Assembly (NCBI GenBank): GCA_020747045.1
Contig: JAGTJN010000016.1
Coordinates: forward strand, 434,001-498,000
Origin: Phaeosphaeria sp. MPI-PUGE-AT-0046c
Lineage: Eukaryota > Ascomycota > Dothideomycetes > Pleosporales > Phaeosphaeriaceae
Length of the DNA stretch: 64,000 bases
Direction of reading: 5' to 3'
Under the pieces are notes generated by a model. It was not told the DNA's origin. It was given only the letters and a program-made list of their open reading frames with translations, and made no database searches. Positions 1 through 10,665 of this stretch are shown here, piece after piece (the first letter of the stretch is position 1; every line of letters begins with the position of its first letter). The position numbers and the translations under genes were made by a program.

Positions 1-1051
1 CAACCTTCTGTATGGTCGATCTCCATGGCTGGCTTCCAGTTCTCACCCATGCCCTCGAGTTCTTCTATGTCCCATCTGCTGTGCCTTCCTCGCGTCCTGA
101 TCAATGCATCCCTTGTCTCATCCGCAACCCAATGGTCCTTCTTGGCGAAAAGGAACTTGAGTATCGGTCTTGGGTGGGGGTGCTGGGATGCGGGCGCCTC
201 AGGCGCTGCGCCCCATACGTCTTCGTCCCAGATGTCTGTATCGATCTGGAACATTTCGTCTCGTGCCATGTGCAGAGCTTGCTGGACGCCATGAGGTGAC
301 TTGACAAACGACGCGGTGGTGTGTGCTGCGTCTTCTGGGAACCCCATAAATGCAGTTACAATCTTCGACAGTAACGCGAACGGCATCAGCATCGTGATGA
401 AGCCCACAATCAGCGATATGATGAGCGGGAAGTTTGAGTTTTTGAGAAATGGCTGTCACGTGAATTAGCAAGACTGCCCCAGCATTTCCAAACTTGATCC
501 GACAAACTTACGGCAGCCTTCATCCCACTCTCACTCCTCGCAATATCCACCAAAGTAGGAAACAATCCCACCACACCCACAATCCTCGTATCGAAATCAT
601 CCCCCGCCACCCCATGCGCCCTCAACCTCCGCACAATCTCCAATGCAACATAACTCCCCACTGAATGCCCCACCAAAATGACTCTCACATCTTTCCCGCC
701 CTGCTCCTTGACCTCTTCCACTAACTCCACAACATCGTCCTCTGCATGCCTAATCTGATCCTGCAGTCCATACGGCGGATCGCTGCGATACTTGTACGTT
801 TTAATCTCAGACGACTGCATTTCAAACCCGCTAAAGGAGCGGCCGTAGACCTGGAATTCAATGTCGCGGTTACTGGCTGTGTTGTGGGACAGCAGGCCAT
901 ACAGGTGCGTGAGGAAGGCGCGGTAGTATTCCACCAGGCCTGGGTTGCCGGTGAGGAAGTAGATGATGTAGGTCTTTTGGGCATTTTTCTTTCCCGCTTC
1001 CGGGGGCGTGCGGAGGTAGATTTTTGAGGTGGGTGGTTGGCGGGAGGCCAT
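1..1051 (-). CDS. Lipid droplet-associated hydrolase-like protein (LDAH family), 3' part missing
   Basis: Two exons are visible: 1051-512 and 452-1, with a 59 nt intron (GTAAGT at 511, CACGTGACAG acceptor ending at 453). The gene leaves the window at base 1, so the C-terminus is absent. The N-terminal part carries the family hallmark FLTGNPGLVEYY and the nucleophile elbow GHSVGSY of an alpha/beta-hydrolase. A hydrophobic stretch just after the intron (about residues 184-203) could bind a membrane or lipid droplet. LDAH proteins are serine hydrolases placed on lipid droplets; their substrate is debated, with sterol-ester hydrolysis proposed. The ATG at 1051 is the first in frame and gives a normal start for the family. 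It diverges from the HET gene starting at 1673. Family assignment is firm; substrate is not. Confidence 0.85.
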
Positions 1052-1672
1052 TGTGAGTTTTTGATTTTGTTATGGATTTGTGTTTGGATTTGGGGATGAG
1101 GGATTAGAAAGAGATAGTTAAAGACGGTGAGGGTTTTGATATCGCGGGCGCGGGTGGACTAGGCTGGAACCGTGGGATTGGGTGGGGCGCTGGTGATGCT
1201 AGTGAGGCTGGAACCGTGGATTCAATCTGACCCTTTTCAGTTTCTCTACACTTCACTTGACAACCAGTCGTTTTGTATTATTCCTTTGTTTTTGGGTGGG
1301 TCGATGGACAATACTTCGTCCATAGTCCTGTAGGCAAAAGCATGCACCTGTGATTTCGTCCACCTTGCTGCTTGTTGGCACATTCTGAAGACTTGCCCTT
1401 CACGGGACAAGAAGTGGCTTGAATTTACGACACCAGATACTCATCGGGACAGTGAAGTGACTACTTTTGTCACCGGTACGCTCGTATTCGGGATGCATTC
1501 GTAGACAAGGCAGCGATCCGAGCCTCATGTAGTATGTTGGTCCCGCCGCGCCAGCGCTTGAGCCGCAACACCATGCCCCTAGTTCTACTTCAAACGCCCC
1601 CATGTTCTACCACCAAACCCTCAAAACTGCCTCACAACACAAGCGCTGAAAATTGATACTTCCGCCGCTGCT
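1052..1672. other. Divergent intergenic region between the LDAH-like and HET genes
   Basis: This 621 bp stretch separates two genes read outward, so it must hold both promoters. I see no convincing ORF. A near-repeated phrase, GGCTGGAACCGTGG, occurs at about 1162 and 1208, roughly 46 bp apart; its role is unknown. Confidence 0.5.
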
Positions 1673-3502
1673 ATGTCTTCATTCCAGGGACCAGGAGCGT
1701 ACGAGTATGATGAGCTACCCCAGGGCGGCGACGCAATCCGCTTTCTTACACTCCATCCCGGTGCTGGCAATGATCCGCTGAAATGCGACCTACGCACTGC
1801 GCCAATGTCCGAAACTGAGTTTGAGGCAGTGTCGTACGTATGGGGCAGCGACGAGAGGAATCAGGAGATCGTGTGTGAGGGACGGAGGCTTGCCATCACT
1901 ACGAACCTGTTCAGAGTCTTGCAGCGTGTTCGCCAGCCTGATGCACCTCGCGATATTTGGGCAGACTTGATATGCATCAACCAAGAGAATCTGGACGAGA
2001 AGGGACATCAAGTCGCTATCATGGGCCAGATCTACCGGCATGCAACGCGAGTACTCATTCACATGGGTGGCGATGATCATGGTCATGGTCCACATGTTTG
2101 CTCTCTGCTCGAAACCATCACCACCACCATTGACAAGATTTTGCCTATGATACCGAAGACGTGGAACAGTTTTCCATATCCTAAAGAAGATGATCCAATT
2201 CTCGCCGATCCGAGATGGGATTCTCTCGTCCACCTCTTCTCAGAGGTATGGTGGACACGGGGTTGGGTAGTTCGTGAAGCCGGATTCGCGCAAGATGGAA
2301 TAGTTTTCTGGGGAAGGAGTGAATTCAATTGGAACACGCTTATGAAAGTGTGTTCTTTCCTATACAAGCGCGCGGTATCGACACTGTACGCCAAAGGTTT
2401 CGACAGCAAGATCCCACTTGCTCATCTCGAGGTATATGAAGACCGATATCCAGAGTACGCAAAGCTGTTCACAACAGAAGTGACCTGGGTGGAGTCAAGC
2501 CTGTTGGGCTATCTCAACCTGACAAGACAGCTGAATCTCAAGGATGAAAGAGACAGAATCTACGCCTTCCTCGAACTGATCACGACCGAGTCGCGGCAGA
2601 TACATCTCAAGCCGAACTACAAGGATCACTTTTTACACGTGTACCAACAATTCGCAATCGAGTATATACGGACAATGAAGTATATCGGCTTGTTGAGCGA
2701 TGTGGAACATGACGAGCACAGCCATTCACTCGAATCGGGCATCCCATCCTGGGTACCTCGTTGGGACCTGCCTTTGACACGTACAGGATATGCATTCGCA
2801 CCAGCAGACTCTGGGTACCTTCCTTTGACTTCGCGCGACTCAACAGCACCCGAGCCCGTCGTGTCAGACGATACTGCTCTGAAGGTGCAAGGCGTCGTTG
2901 TGGATACTGTGCTATATGCTTCAGAGCCTTTGGACAGCTTGACGACCACTGCAGATATCGTCTCGAGTATCTGGCGCGTCATAGAGGGCATGGAAGACTC
3001 ACCGTATCCTCTAGCGAATCGACTCAGCGTAGTGATGACTGTGCTCACAGCTGGAACTAGAGAAGGCGATCTCAGAGAGTGGCTGAAGAGTGAAGCTGCT
3101 TACTACCATGCTGTGCTTGGGAATGGCAGGATGCTAGGGGACCACGAGCTTCCAGTCTGGCTACCCAAGCCTGGAACAATCGACTTGTTTAGTAATACAG
3201 TAAAGGGGTACACGCATAACAGGAAGATTATCGTCACCAAACGCGGGTATATTGGGCTTGCGCCTGCTATAGCTTGTCAAGACGACCTGTGCGGTATTAT
3301 CTTTGGTTGCACCACACCAAGCATTTTGCGACAGACGAGTCGCGACGGCTATTTCAAGTACCTTGGAGCAGCCTACATTCCTGGCAAGACTCATTGGGTG
3401 ACACCAAATGGACGCGCCATCTTTGCCGAAATCCTAGGTGCAGCAGACAGTAAAGACTGGCTGGAGTGGGAGGTGGAGGAGCAAGATCTCTATTTGTGCT
3501 GA
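1673..3502 (+). CDS. Heterokaryon incompatibility (HET) domain protein
   Basis: A single-exon ORF of 609 codons starting at an ATG. The HET domain (PF06985) is recognisable from three blocks: FEAVSYVWGS near residues 50-59, DIWADLICINQEN near residues 94-106, and RGWVVREAGFA near residue 200. These are the usual Y-WG, W-D-CINQ and R-W-QE blocks of the family. Proteins with this domain trigger cell death or growth arrest when incompatible hyphae fuse, or act in fungal immunity-like responses; the specific partner cannot be read from the sequence. The C-terminal 350 residues match no motif I can name. Its stop lies 26 bp from the stop of the convergent O-methyltransferase, so the 3' ends of the two transcripts probably overlap. 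I see no intron or frame break. Confidence 0.9.
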   Translation: MSSFQGPGAYEYDELPQGGDAIRFLTLHPGAGNDPLKCDLRTAPMSETEFEAVSYVWGSDERNQEIVCEGRRLAITTNLFRVLQRVRQPDAPRDIWADLICINQENLDEKGHQVAIMGQIYRHATRVLIHMGGDDHGHGPHVCSLLETITTTIDKILPMIPKTWNSFPYPKEDDPILADPRWDSLVHLFSEVWWTRGWVVREAGFAQDGIVFWGRSEFNWNTLMKVCSFLYKRAVSTLYAKGFDSKIPLAHLEVYEDRYPEYAKLFTTEVTWVESSLLGYLNLTRQLNLKDERDRIYAFLELITTESRQIHLKPNYKDHFLHVYQQFAIEYIRTMKYIGLLSDVEHDEHSHSLESGIPSWVPRWDLPLTRTGYAFAPADSGYLPLTSRDSTAPEPVVSDDTALKVQGVVVDTVLYASEPLDSLTTTADIVSSIWRVIEGMEDSPYPLANRLSVVMTVLTAGTREGDLREWLKSEAAYYHAVLGNGRMLGDHELPVWLPKPGTIDLFSNTVKGYTHNRKIIVTKRGYIGLAPAIACQDDLCGIIFGCTTPSILRQTSRDGYFKYLGAAYIPGKTHWVTPNGRAIFAEILGAADSKDWLEWEVEEQDLYLC

Positions 3503-3528
3503 AACTCAAGATTTGCTCATTCACAGCA

Positions 3529-4834
3529 TCAACCCGTCCATTCTATGACGAGAAATCCCAACTGACTCCCAGCTGGTCTCAGGACATCAACGACGTTGAA
3601 TCTCCCTTTGTCATCTGCATCTGCTATGATCACCCTCCAATCAGTCTCAGTCCTTTCCTTTGCGTTGTACGTGGCCTTCATCACTACATCAAAGCTCCTG
3701 ATCATGCGCTCCTGATACAGACTCAACACACCAGGCTCCGGCAATATCGTCTCCATAAGCACAATCCTCGCCTTGTGCTTGAGGGCCGGTACCAGCGCCC
3801 GAAGGATTTTCACACAGTACTTGGCCGACCAATCGTGCATAATCCAGCGAAAGAAATAAACATCAGCTCCATGCAGCAGCTGCGGCTCAAAGAAGTCATG
3901 TGCCTGAAACTCGACATTCTCCGGCTTCTCCTCTGGCGCGAGCGCAACAATTTCCGCACGATCCTGAACCACAAGCTTCATATCCGGATACCTTTGCGCA
4001 AGCGTAAAGGCCACTTCGCCTTTACTGCCTCCCAGATCCACAACGGTGCCATTCGCGTGCTGGGCCCAATCATATGCGTGCACAAAGCCAATATCCAGCG
4101 CTGGATTCTGCAAAAAGAACGTCATTGCGCCAGCGAAATCTTCCCCTTTCTGCGGATGCGCTTCGAAATCTTCCCAGAACGTCTTGCCATATGTAAGCTT
4201 GTACGCCGACTCCTCCATCTCCTGCGAACCGGGCCACTTCTCCATCACCTCGACGATGCGCGGGAGGGCGGTCCAGAGATTACCCGAGACGCCGGCGACG
4301 AAGGTGCGGAGGGATGGGACGTCGACGAGGGCTTTGGAGAGCGCCGAGTGTGTGATTTTGCCGTCTATTTGGAGCAGGAAGAGGCGGCGGGTTATGCCGT
4401 GGCGGACGATGATGTCTAGGTCTTCGACGTGCATGTTGCATGCATCGGCGAGGTCGGGGACGGAAATGGAGCTGGAGACGGGGAGGTGGGATGCAATGTT
4501 GAATTTTACGAGGGCGTGTAGGGAGACGAGAGACCCCATCTTTTGAGCTTGAGGTCAGTCGATGTCAGTGTGTAGGAGGGAAGGCATTGGTCACATCGAC
4601 TACGCGAGAGACGATATTCTGCGTAGGCCCGAGCAGGTGCTCGCGAAGCTCGTCGAGGGCTTCGAGGGCTGCGTTGCGTGATGTATCGATGTCTGGTGGG
4701 AGGTCCCAGGCCAGAGGGGCAGAGGGCTCGAACGAGGGCTCGGGAAGACCTGCTTTCTCGACATAGGCATCGACAGCGGCGGTGTTCTCCTGCACAAGTG
4801 TGCTTAATTGCACGAGGCGGCGGTTTGAGGTCAT
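3529..4834 (-). CDS. SAM-dependent O-methyltransferase, fungal secondary-metabolite type
   Basis: Two exons, 4834-4595 and 4539-3529, around a 55 nt intron (GTGACC donor, CTGAC branch, AAAAG acceptor), encode 416 residues, the usual length for the family. The N-terminal 150 residues form the dimerisation/winged-helix part. The methyltransferase fold follows, with the SAM-binding glycine motif VVDLGGSKGEV and the catalytic region FFRWIMHDWS, whose His is the general base in plant and fungal O-methyltransferases (PF00891). Such enzymes methylate phenolic or polyketide hydroxyls. No polyketide or terpene synthase lies next to it, so it looks like a lone tailoring gene and its substrate is unknown. 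Without splicing, translation of exon 1 would continue nine codons into the intron and stop. Confidence 0.88.
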
Positions 4835-5527
4835 TTAGATCCTACAGTACTGTCTCGGTAAATCTTCAAAATCTGAAAATTAAATAGCATATAAGGTTTA
4901 TCTTCACTTCGGAATACATCTCCATGGTCAGCATGACAAGCTTAAGTACTCAATCCATGCTGACAGCTCGTCCCGCTGCCCAGTCTCACTGCGCAGTGTT
5001 CCCGTACAGCAATCCTAACATGGTAGATACATGTTGCAGTGGCCGCGGTGTTCAATCGCAATCATTGGCTCGTGGCCACCACATGCTCGGATCGCCATGT
5101 AAGCACCGTAAGATCTCAGCATCTGCCAAGCTATCTGCAGCCAGTGAGCTCACATTTGCCGCGCTGTACTATGCCATCTGTGGGCATATTCTACGGAAAT
5201 CTTGAGACTAGCATAGAAGATCGTGCGAGATGCGACATTGAAGTATCTGATTGAGGATGTAACTAACCAAGGGAGACATAATAATCAAAGATCCAGTATC
5301 TTGAGAAATGTGTAGACATTATTTATGATTAATCCTGAAGACTGCCATATTTGTTATCTGGATTTGTCTCAAGCTGCCTATCCATGTTGATGATAGAGAT
5401 ATGTCACTCCATCCCAATGCTCCGAGCTATCCTCGCGTTGCAAGGCAAGAAATGTGACTCCAAGACACCATGAACACAGTGGTCAGAAATGTTCATTCCT
5501 CCCAATTCCACCTCACCGTGAATAGTC
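4835..5527. other. Intergenic, upstream of the O-methyltransferase
   Basis: This 693 bp stretch holds the promoter of the O-methyltransferase (read leftward) and the 3' end of the small basic protein gene. Short ORFs at 4924-5254 have no recognisable content. I see no repeat or RNA gene. Confidence 0.45.
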
Positions 5528-5987
5528 TTAAATCTCGCCCTGGAACCCGTTCTCCTCAGCACTCTCAATCCCATAAAGTATCTCGTCGACCTCGTCCTCA
5601 AGAACCTCCTTCTTCATCCTAGGAGTGGCGGCCTTCTTCTTCTCGACCCTAGCACCCTTGACTCCCTCCTTGACCGGGCTGGCTTTCCTCGCCTTCTTCG
5701 GCGTACGCGCAGCTGTTGACTTGACCGGACTAGACGTTGCGGCCGGCGTGTTGCCGTTCATAGCTCTGGCGTCACGACGGAACTTGCGCAAGTAGTTCTC
5801 GACCGCATGGTAACCCATTTCGCCGCCACAGAGACGGGCGATGTCGGTGATGTTGATCTTGCGTGGTGTTAGTTGCATGTTGGGCGTGTAGATGTAGGGT
5901 GACAGATTTTACCTTGTTGTCCACGGACGCGATGACAGCGGTGAGGAGGCGGTCTTGGACGGCCTTGTCTTGCCAGTTGACAGGCAT
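5528..5987 (-). CDS. Small basic protein with N-terminal helical (HTH/Myb-like) region
   Basis: Exons 5987-5913 and 5857-5528 flank a 55 nt intron (GTAAAA donor, CACGCAAG acceptor) and give 134 residues. The N-terminal 60 residues start MPVNWQDKAVQDRLL and read as three helices, similar to the short Myb/HTH-like proteins common in ascomycetes. I recognise the general pattern but not a named family. The rest is a Lys/Ala/Pro-rich tail with repeated KKARKASPVK-like segments, then an acidic end. The composition suggests a nuclear, possibly DNA- or chromatin-associated protein, but no function is established. Automatic pipelines may call such tails histone H1-like; there is no globular H1 domain. 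The long upstream region may contain a leader intron. Confidence 0.75.
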
Positions 5988-6566
5988 TTTGGATGGGGCG
6001 TGAAGATATGTTGTGAACGTGGTGGCTGCAGTAAGGATCAGCAGGAGCGCATGCACGGCAGACGGGTCGTTGTGAAGCAGGACGAGAAAGCAGTGGAAAT
6101 TTGTGGCACGCTGGAAGGGTACAAGTGAAAGCCGTGAGTGTCTGTGTAGAGAGGCAGAGGTGATGTCTACGCAGACAAAGTGTACAGATGCTTTGATGAC
6201 TTACGTGAAGTGTTGATGGGTTGGAAAACCGAAGGACTGTGGTGTTGAGCTGTACAGTCAAGAGATTGGGTAGCAGATGATTGCTGGATGTAAGAGTTAT
6301 AGGGTCAGCGAGTCGGCTTTATATGTGCGAGATATATGCGGAGTAGAAGTGAGAGCGAACGTGATCAGGCCCTCAACAACGGCGCGGCACAGCTTTACTG
6401 TTCACCCTTCCTCGCTCTCACCTGTCCGTCCTGCTCCTGCCCTGTGACAAACTGTGTGCTGTGCTCTGTGCATCTTCGCATGTCCTATAAAAACAAATGA
6501 CAACAGGTATCGCACCTTGAACTTGCGTTAGATTCTTTCGTGAAAGGCTCGTGTTTGCATTATAAT
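5988..6566. other. Intergenic, leader of the small basic protein gene and 3' flank of cwc27
   Basis: The 579 bp interval lies upstream of the small basic protein and downstream of cwc27, both on the minus strand. Overlapping short ORFs at 5772-6261 are low-complexity frames of the leader. No repeat or RNA gene is visible. Confidence 0.45.
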
Positions 6567-8051
6567 CTATGACTTCAACTTCTTCTTCCCTTTCTCATCC
6601 CACTCCCGCTTCCCTTTTGCGTCCGCCTTGTGCCGCTTCGCCTCCTCCAGCGGGTCGATGACGAGCAGGTCCTCCTCGTTCTTCCGTTTCCACTCGAGAT
6701 CTTTACCTAGACGGTCTTTTGCAAAACTGAGTGAATGCGCCATCCAGCCCGTATCATCGTCTGACTCATCCTCTGCCTGTTCATCCCAAGCCTTACATGA
6801 CTGACAGCCAACTATGAAATGTAGATCACATGCTGCTTCGTCCTCGTCGATGGGTTTGGTGGCAGCGTCTACGCTGCCGTTGGTAGGAGCAGCGGGCAGA
6901 TTGGGCGATTTTGATCTTGGTACTGCTGCGGGGTCGTTTGTTTCCAGCTTCGATTTGAATTTGGAGAGTATGTCTAAAGTGGCCTGTTCTTGCTTTGCAT
7001 CTGCCACACCTGTGCCACGTTTTCGACCTCGAGTGGTAGAAGTGGGCACCATAGACTCCAACAGGGACTTCTTTTTGGTGGGCTCAGCACTCTGTACGCC
7101 AGTGTTCCGCTTCATGGAGGCTTTGAGCTCAGCAATCTGCGCATTCACGCGATCCAGCTTGGCGCGCTTCTCGGACTCGGGCGATAGCTCTCTTGGTGGA
7201 GGCGGTTGTGCTTTCTCAGCGGGAGGAGGTTTGGCTGCAGGTACCTTTGCAGCAGCCTTGGGCGACGGCGAGCGCGCTGGGGATCTGGGGGCGGGTTTGC
7301 GTATGGGTATTGATCGTTCGGCCGGTGGCTCTTTAGGTGCCTGTTCGCTGGCACTGACAAGCTTGGTGTTGTACTTGGCCTTCTTCGCCACAGGCGCGCT
7401 ATCTGCACCATCTCCATCGTCTCCAAAACTAAGCACGTTCTTCCCGGCCTTGCGCTTCGGCTTCTTGGCCTTGGCCTGTTCAGGTGCTGTACGCTCTGCC
7501 ACCCGCATGCGCTTGACCATGTCCTCGAAAGGATTGATGATGATCTCAGTGCTCGTGATCCTGGTCGGATACATGAGCTGGTCCTCGCTGCCGTCGCGGA
7601 TCTCGGCCTCCGCCATCTTCATCAAGTTGTAGATGGTGTCTCCAGCCACGCGCCCGAACATGGTGTTCTTCTCCTGCAGCTCGGGCGTGGCAGCGAGGGT
7701 GAAGAAGAACTGGCTGCCGTTGTCGTCTTTCTTCCCCGTGTTGGCCATGCCCAGCAGCCCTCGCCTGGTGTACTTGAGGCGGCTGTGGAACTCATCCGCA
7801 AAGGGCTCGCCATCGTAGCTGCTCTCTCCGCCCTGCCCCGTGCCCGTGGGGTCGCCGCCCTGTATGATGAAGCCCCGGACGAGGCGGTGGAAGACGGTGT
7901 TGTCGTAGTAGCCGTCGAGACATAGCTGGAGGAAGTTGCGCGACGTGACGGGCGTCTGTTTGGCGAAGAGCTCGAGCTCCAGGTCCCCCGTGGTGGTGTG
8001 CAGCAGCACCTTCGCCGTGGGATTCGGCTCGAGATTGTACGTCGCGCTCAT
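6567..8051 (-). CDS. cwc27: Cyclophilin-type spliceosome protein Cwc27
   Basis: An uninterrupted ORF of 494 codons from the ATG at 8051; the 4 upstream in-frame codons begin with GTG and are not a start. Residues 1 to about 175 form a cyclophilin domain with the motifs YYDNTVFHRLVRGFIIQGGD, GLLGMANTG and NGSQFFFTLA. The position that is Trp in active cyclophilin A is Glu here (PELQEKNTMFG), as in other Cwc27 proteins, whose isomerase activity is weak or absent. The rest is charged and disordered, with Lys-rich and Pro-rich stretches and a conserved C-terminal segment containing DDDTGWMAHSLSFAKD. Cwc27 joins activated spliceosomes together with Cwc22 and helps recruit eIF4A3 in animals. The gene starts 278 bp from the divergent acyltransferase gene. 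Confidence 0.93.
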   Translation of the reverse strand: MSATYNLEPNPTAKVLLHTTTGDLELELFAKQTPVTSRNFLQLCLDGYYDNTVFHRLVRGFIIQGGDPTGTGQGGESSYDGEPFADEFHSRLKYTRRGLLGMANTGKKDDNGSQFFFTLAATPELQEKNTMFGRVAGDTIYNLMKMAEAEIRDGSEDQLMYPTRITSTEIIINPFEDMVKRMRVAERTAPEQAKAKKPKRKAGKNVLSFGDDGDGADSAPVAKKAKYNTKLVSASEQAPKEPPAERSIPIRKPAPRSPARSPSPKAAAKVPAAKPPPAEKAQPPPPRELSPESEKRAKLDRVNAQIAELKASMKRNTGVQSAEPTKKKSLLESMVPTSTTRGRKRGTGVADAKQEQATLDILSKFKSKLETNDPAAVPRSKSPNLPAAPTNGSVDAATKPIDEDEAACDLHFIVGCQSCKAWDEQAEDESDDDTGWMAHSLSFAKDRLGKDLEWKRKNEEDLLVIDPLEEAKRHKADAKGKREWDEKGKKKLKS

Positions 8052-8329
8052 GCTCGGCTTCACGTGGCTCGTCCACCTTCTTCCCTGTCGTGCGCGTGGG
8101 CAATGCGCGTGCTTCCGGCGCAGCTGTTCTGTGGGTAGACTTTCTTGCCCGTGACAGTCGAGAGCACTCTGGCACCCCTGCTAGCGCTCTCATTACCGAA
8201 CGGCGCTGCCCGCCGACGTCACAGCTCGATCAGCAGCTACCAAGCTTCACCACTCTTCATCCTCACTTGTCGCCTTCAAGTGCACCGCCTAACATGCTGA
8301 TCGCTGCTATATGATCGCTTCTCGTCATC
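8052..8329. promoter_or_regulatory. Compact bidirectional promoter region cwc27 / ale1
   Basis: Only 278 bp separate the two divergent start codons, so both promoters must lie here. The part next to the acyltransferase gene is pyrimidine-rich (about 8225-8290). I see no clear TATA box. Confidence 0.6.
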
Positions 8330-10228
8330 ATGTTGCCCTACATAAATGCCCGTAAGCTTGCGCACTCAACAACAAGGTCGATTGCACTAATCATTCGCGC
8401 ACAGCTTTTGAATATGTTGGTGGTGCCCTGGGGACATCGGCAGACGAGCGTGAGTCCAGGCATTCCACCTTCATCGTCCTCTCGTTCTGACCATGCTCAG
8501 TCAAGCTCGTCACCACCTTCTATCTGTCGTATCCATTGGCTGCCCTGTTGAAGCGGATCCCTGACAAGGAACCATGGAAGAAGAATGTCTTCCTCCTGAC
8601 TGTATCCATGTTCTACCTGGTCGGCCTCTTCGATATGTGGGCTGGCCTCCGAACCTTCATCATCAGCGCCGGCGGTGCCTACCTCATTTCGTCCAGAATC
8701 AACTCTCCTTATATGCCATGGATCGGATTTGTTTTTCTTATGGGACACATGTCTATGAACCACATAATCCGCCAGTCCGTCAACGATTCTGGTGCCATCG
8801 ATATCACCGGAGCCCAGATGGTCCTTGTCATGAAACTCACAGCTTTCTGTTGGAACGTTCAGGACGGTCGCCTCCCGGAATCTGAGCTAACTGATTTCCA
8901 AAAAGAACATGCCATCAGGACTATGCCGGATCTCCTCGACTATGCTGGCTATGTCTTCTTCTTCCCAGCTCTCATGGCAGGACCAGCCTTCGACTACTGC
9001 GACTATAGCGATTACATCACAACTACCATGTTCACTCTTCCGCCAGGCACTGATCCTTCTAAGGCTCCCCCAACACGAAAGAAGCGCAAGATCCCGCGTA
9101 GTGGCTTTCCGGCAGCCATGAAAGGAGCGTTCGGCACCCTCTGGATTGTGGCCTTTCTTCAACTATCCGCTTACTACCCAGCCTCGTTCTATCTGGGCAG
9201 CGAGTACATGACTTACGGCTTCCTGCGCCGAGTCTGGCAACTTTACATGTTTGGCTTGGTCACTCGCATGAAATACTATGGTGTGTGGAGCTTGTCCGAG
9301 GGTTCTTGTATTCTTTGTGGTATCGGCTATAATGGCATAGATGCAAAGACCGGTCGTGCCAAGTGGGACCGCTTGACAAACATCATGCCATGGGAGATTG
9401 AGACAGCACAAAATGCACGCGCATACTTGGGTTTCTGGAACATCAACACCAACAACTGGTTGAGGAATTATATCTACCTGCGAGTCACCCCGAAAGGAAA
9501 GAAGCCCGGCTTTCGCGCGACCCTTGCCACTTTTGTTACAAGTGCTTTCTGGCATGGCTTCTATCCAGGCTATTACCTGACTTTTGTCCTTGCTGCTTTG
9601 GTGCAAACGGTCGCGAAAAGTATGTCACGAAAGAGAGTACACCTTGTCCAACCTGCTAATTTTGACTCCAGATGGTCGCCGCCTCATCCGTCCGCTTTTC
9701 CTCACCCCTGACGGCAAGAACCCTCTCCCAACGAAGAAATTTTACGACATCGCCACCACTGTCATCACACAGGTCATCTTTGCTTACACCGTCGCACCCT
9801 TCGTCTTACTTGGTTTCTCCGACACCCTCAAAGTCTGGTCCCGTGTCTACTTCTACACCCTGATTAGTGTTGCCGCCTCCTTCGCCGTCTTTTCACGCAA
9901 CCTGCCGATTCGGAAGCAGCTCGTGCAGCTTCAAGCCTCTCGTATACCTCCAGCATCTGCAGCAGTTGTTGATGAATCTTCAATCGAGAAAACGGCGCGA
10001 GAAGAGATCAGGCGCGAGAAACTTGCAAGAACCAATTCAACAGAGAGCGTCGCAAGCAGCAGAAAGATGCCCCTGCACGGCCTCCCCGATGATCCCGAGG
10101 CCGAGGTTGACGAAATTGTGCGAGAGATCAAGGCGGAGATCGAGCAGCGTAGAAGAAGAGGGAGTGTCGGCTTCGACGTTAAGAAAGCTGTGCAGGAAAA
10201 GTTGAAGCAATTTCAAAAGAAGGCATAA
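8330..10228 (+). CDS. ale1: MBOAT lysophospholipid acyltransferase (Ale1/Lpt1 family)
   Basis: Four exons: 8330-8351, 8405-8449, 8501-9619 and 9672-10228, giving 580 residues. The first exon has only 22 nt (MLPYINA) and the second 45 nt; all introns are GT-AG and 51-53 nt long. The protein has many membrane segments and the MBOAT signature, with WNVQDGR, the asparagine region RAYLGFWNINTNNWLRNYIY and the catalytic His in SAFWHGFYPGYY. Ale1-type enzymes of the ER membrane re-acylate lysophospholipids in the Lands cycle. The last 90 residues are a soluble charged tail with dibasic groups near the end (QKKA-like), which could be an ER-retrieval signal. The first-exon start was chosen because the resulting N-terminus, with YINAPFEYVGGALG, fits fungal Ale1 proteins. 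Family is firm; acyl-chain preference is unknown. Confidence 0.93.
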
Positions 10229-10665
10229 AACTGTGCTAGGTCGACCTCAGAATGTAGTTCTGAAACGACCTACTTAGCATAATGGAAGCACGTGGAGCGT
10301 TCAATATTCGACGACTTGTAATGTAGTAGAATACTTCACTCCTCAAGAGTTGAATCGGAAGCGCCCTACAGAAGATTTGTGATACACGTTAGTTCCTTAT
10401 GTACTCTCTAGATATGTGTGCCAGAGCAGATGCCAGTGATAAAGAACAAATTCAACAAGATAAACTTCAAAGAGAAGACGGTTGCTCAATTGCCGAGCAA
10501 GGTGGAAACGGAGGCAAAGATGACGCTGAATGAAGCACTGGGATCATTAGCGGCTTGGCACTCAACCATCGAAGTACTTGAGGAACCTCACCACAGCTCG
10601 TCCGCACCACTTCAAGCCAGATCCCCTAGACTGAGAAGATTTTGCTTATAAAAAAGAGAGAACCA
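10229..10665. other. Intergenic between ale1 and the chitinase
   Basis: The 437 bp gap holds the 3' end of ale1 and the promoter of the chitinase. A TATAAAAAA string at 10647-10655 lies only 11 bp before the chosen ATG, too close for a normal TATA box unless a later ATG is used. No gene is seen. Confidence 0.45.

Noticed and set aside
3466..4419. 317-codon plus-strand ORF
   Set aside because: Antisense shadow of the O-methyltransferase gene, which has clear motifs on the other strand.
6814..7632. 272-codon plus-strand ORF
   Set aside because: Antisense shadow of the cwc27 low-complexity region.
10642..10665. Upstream extension of the chitinase start
   Set aside because: It begins with TTG, not ATG, and includes the TATAAAA string; the ATG at 10666 directly precedes a good signal peptide.
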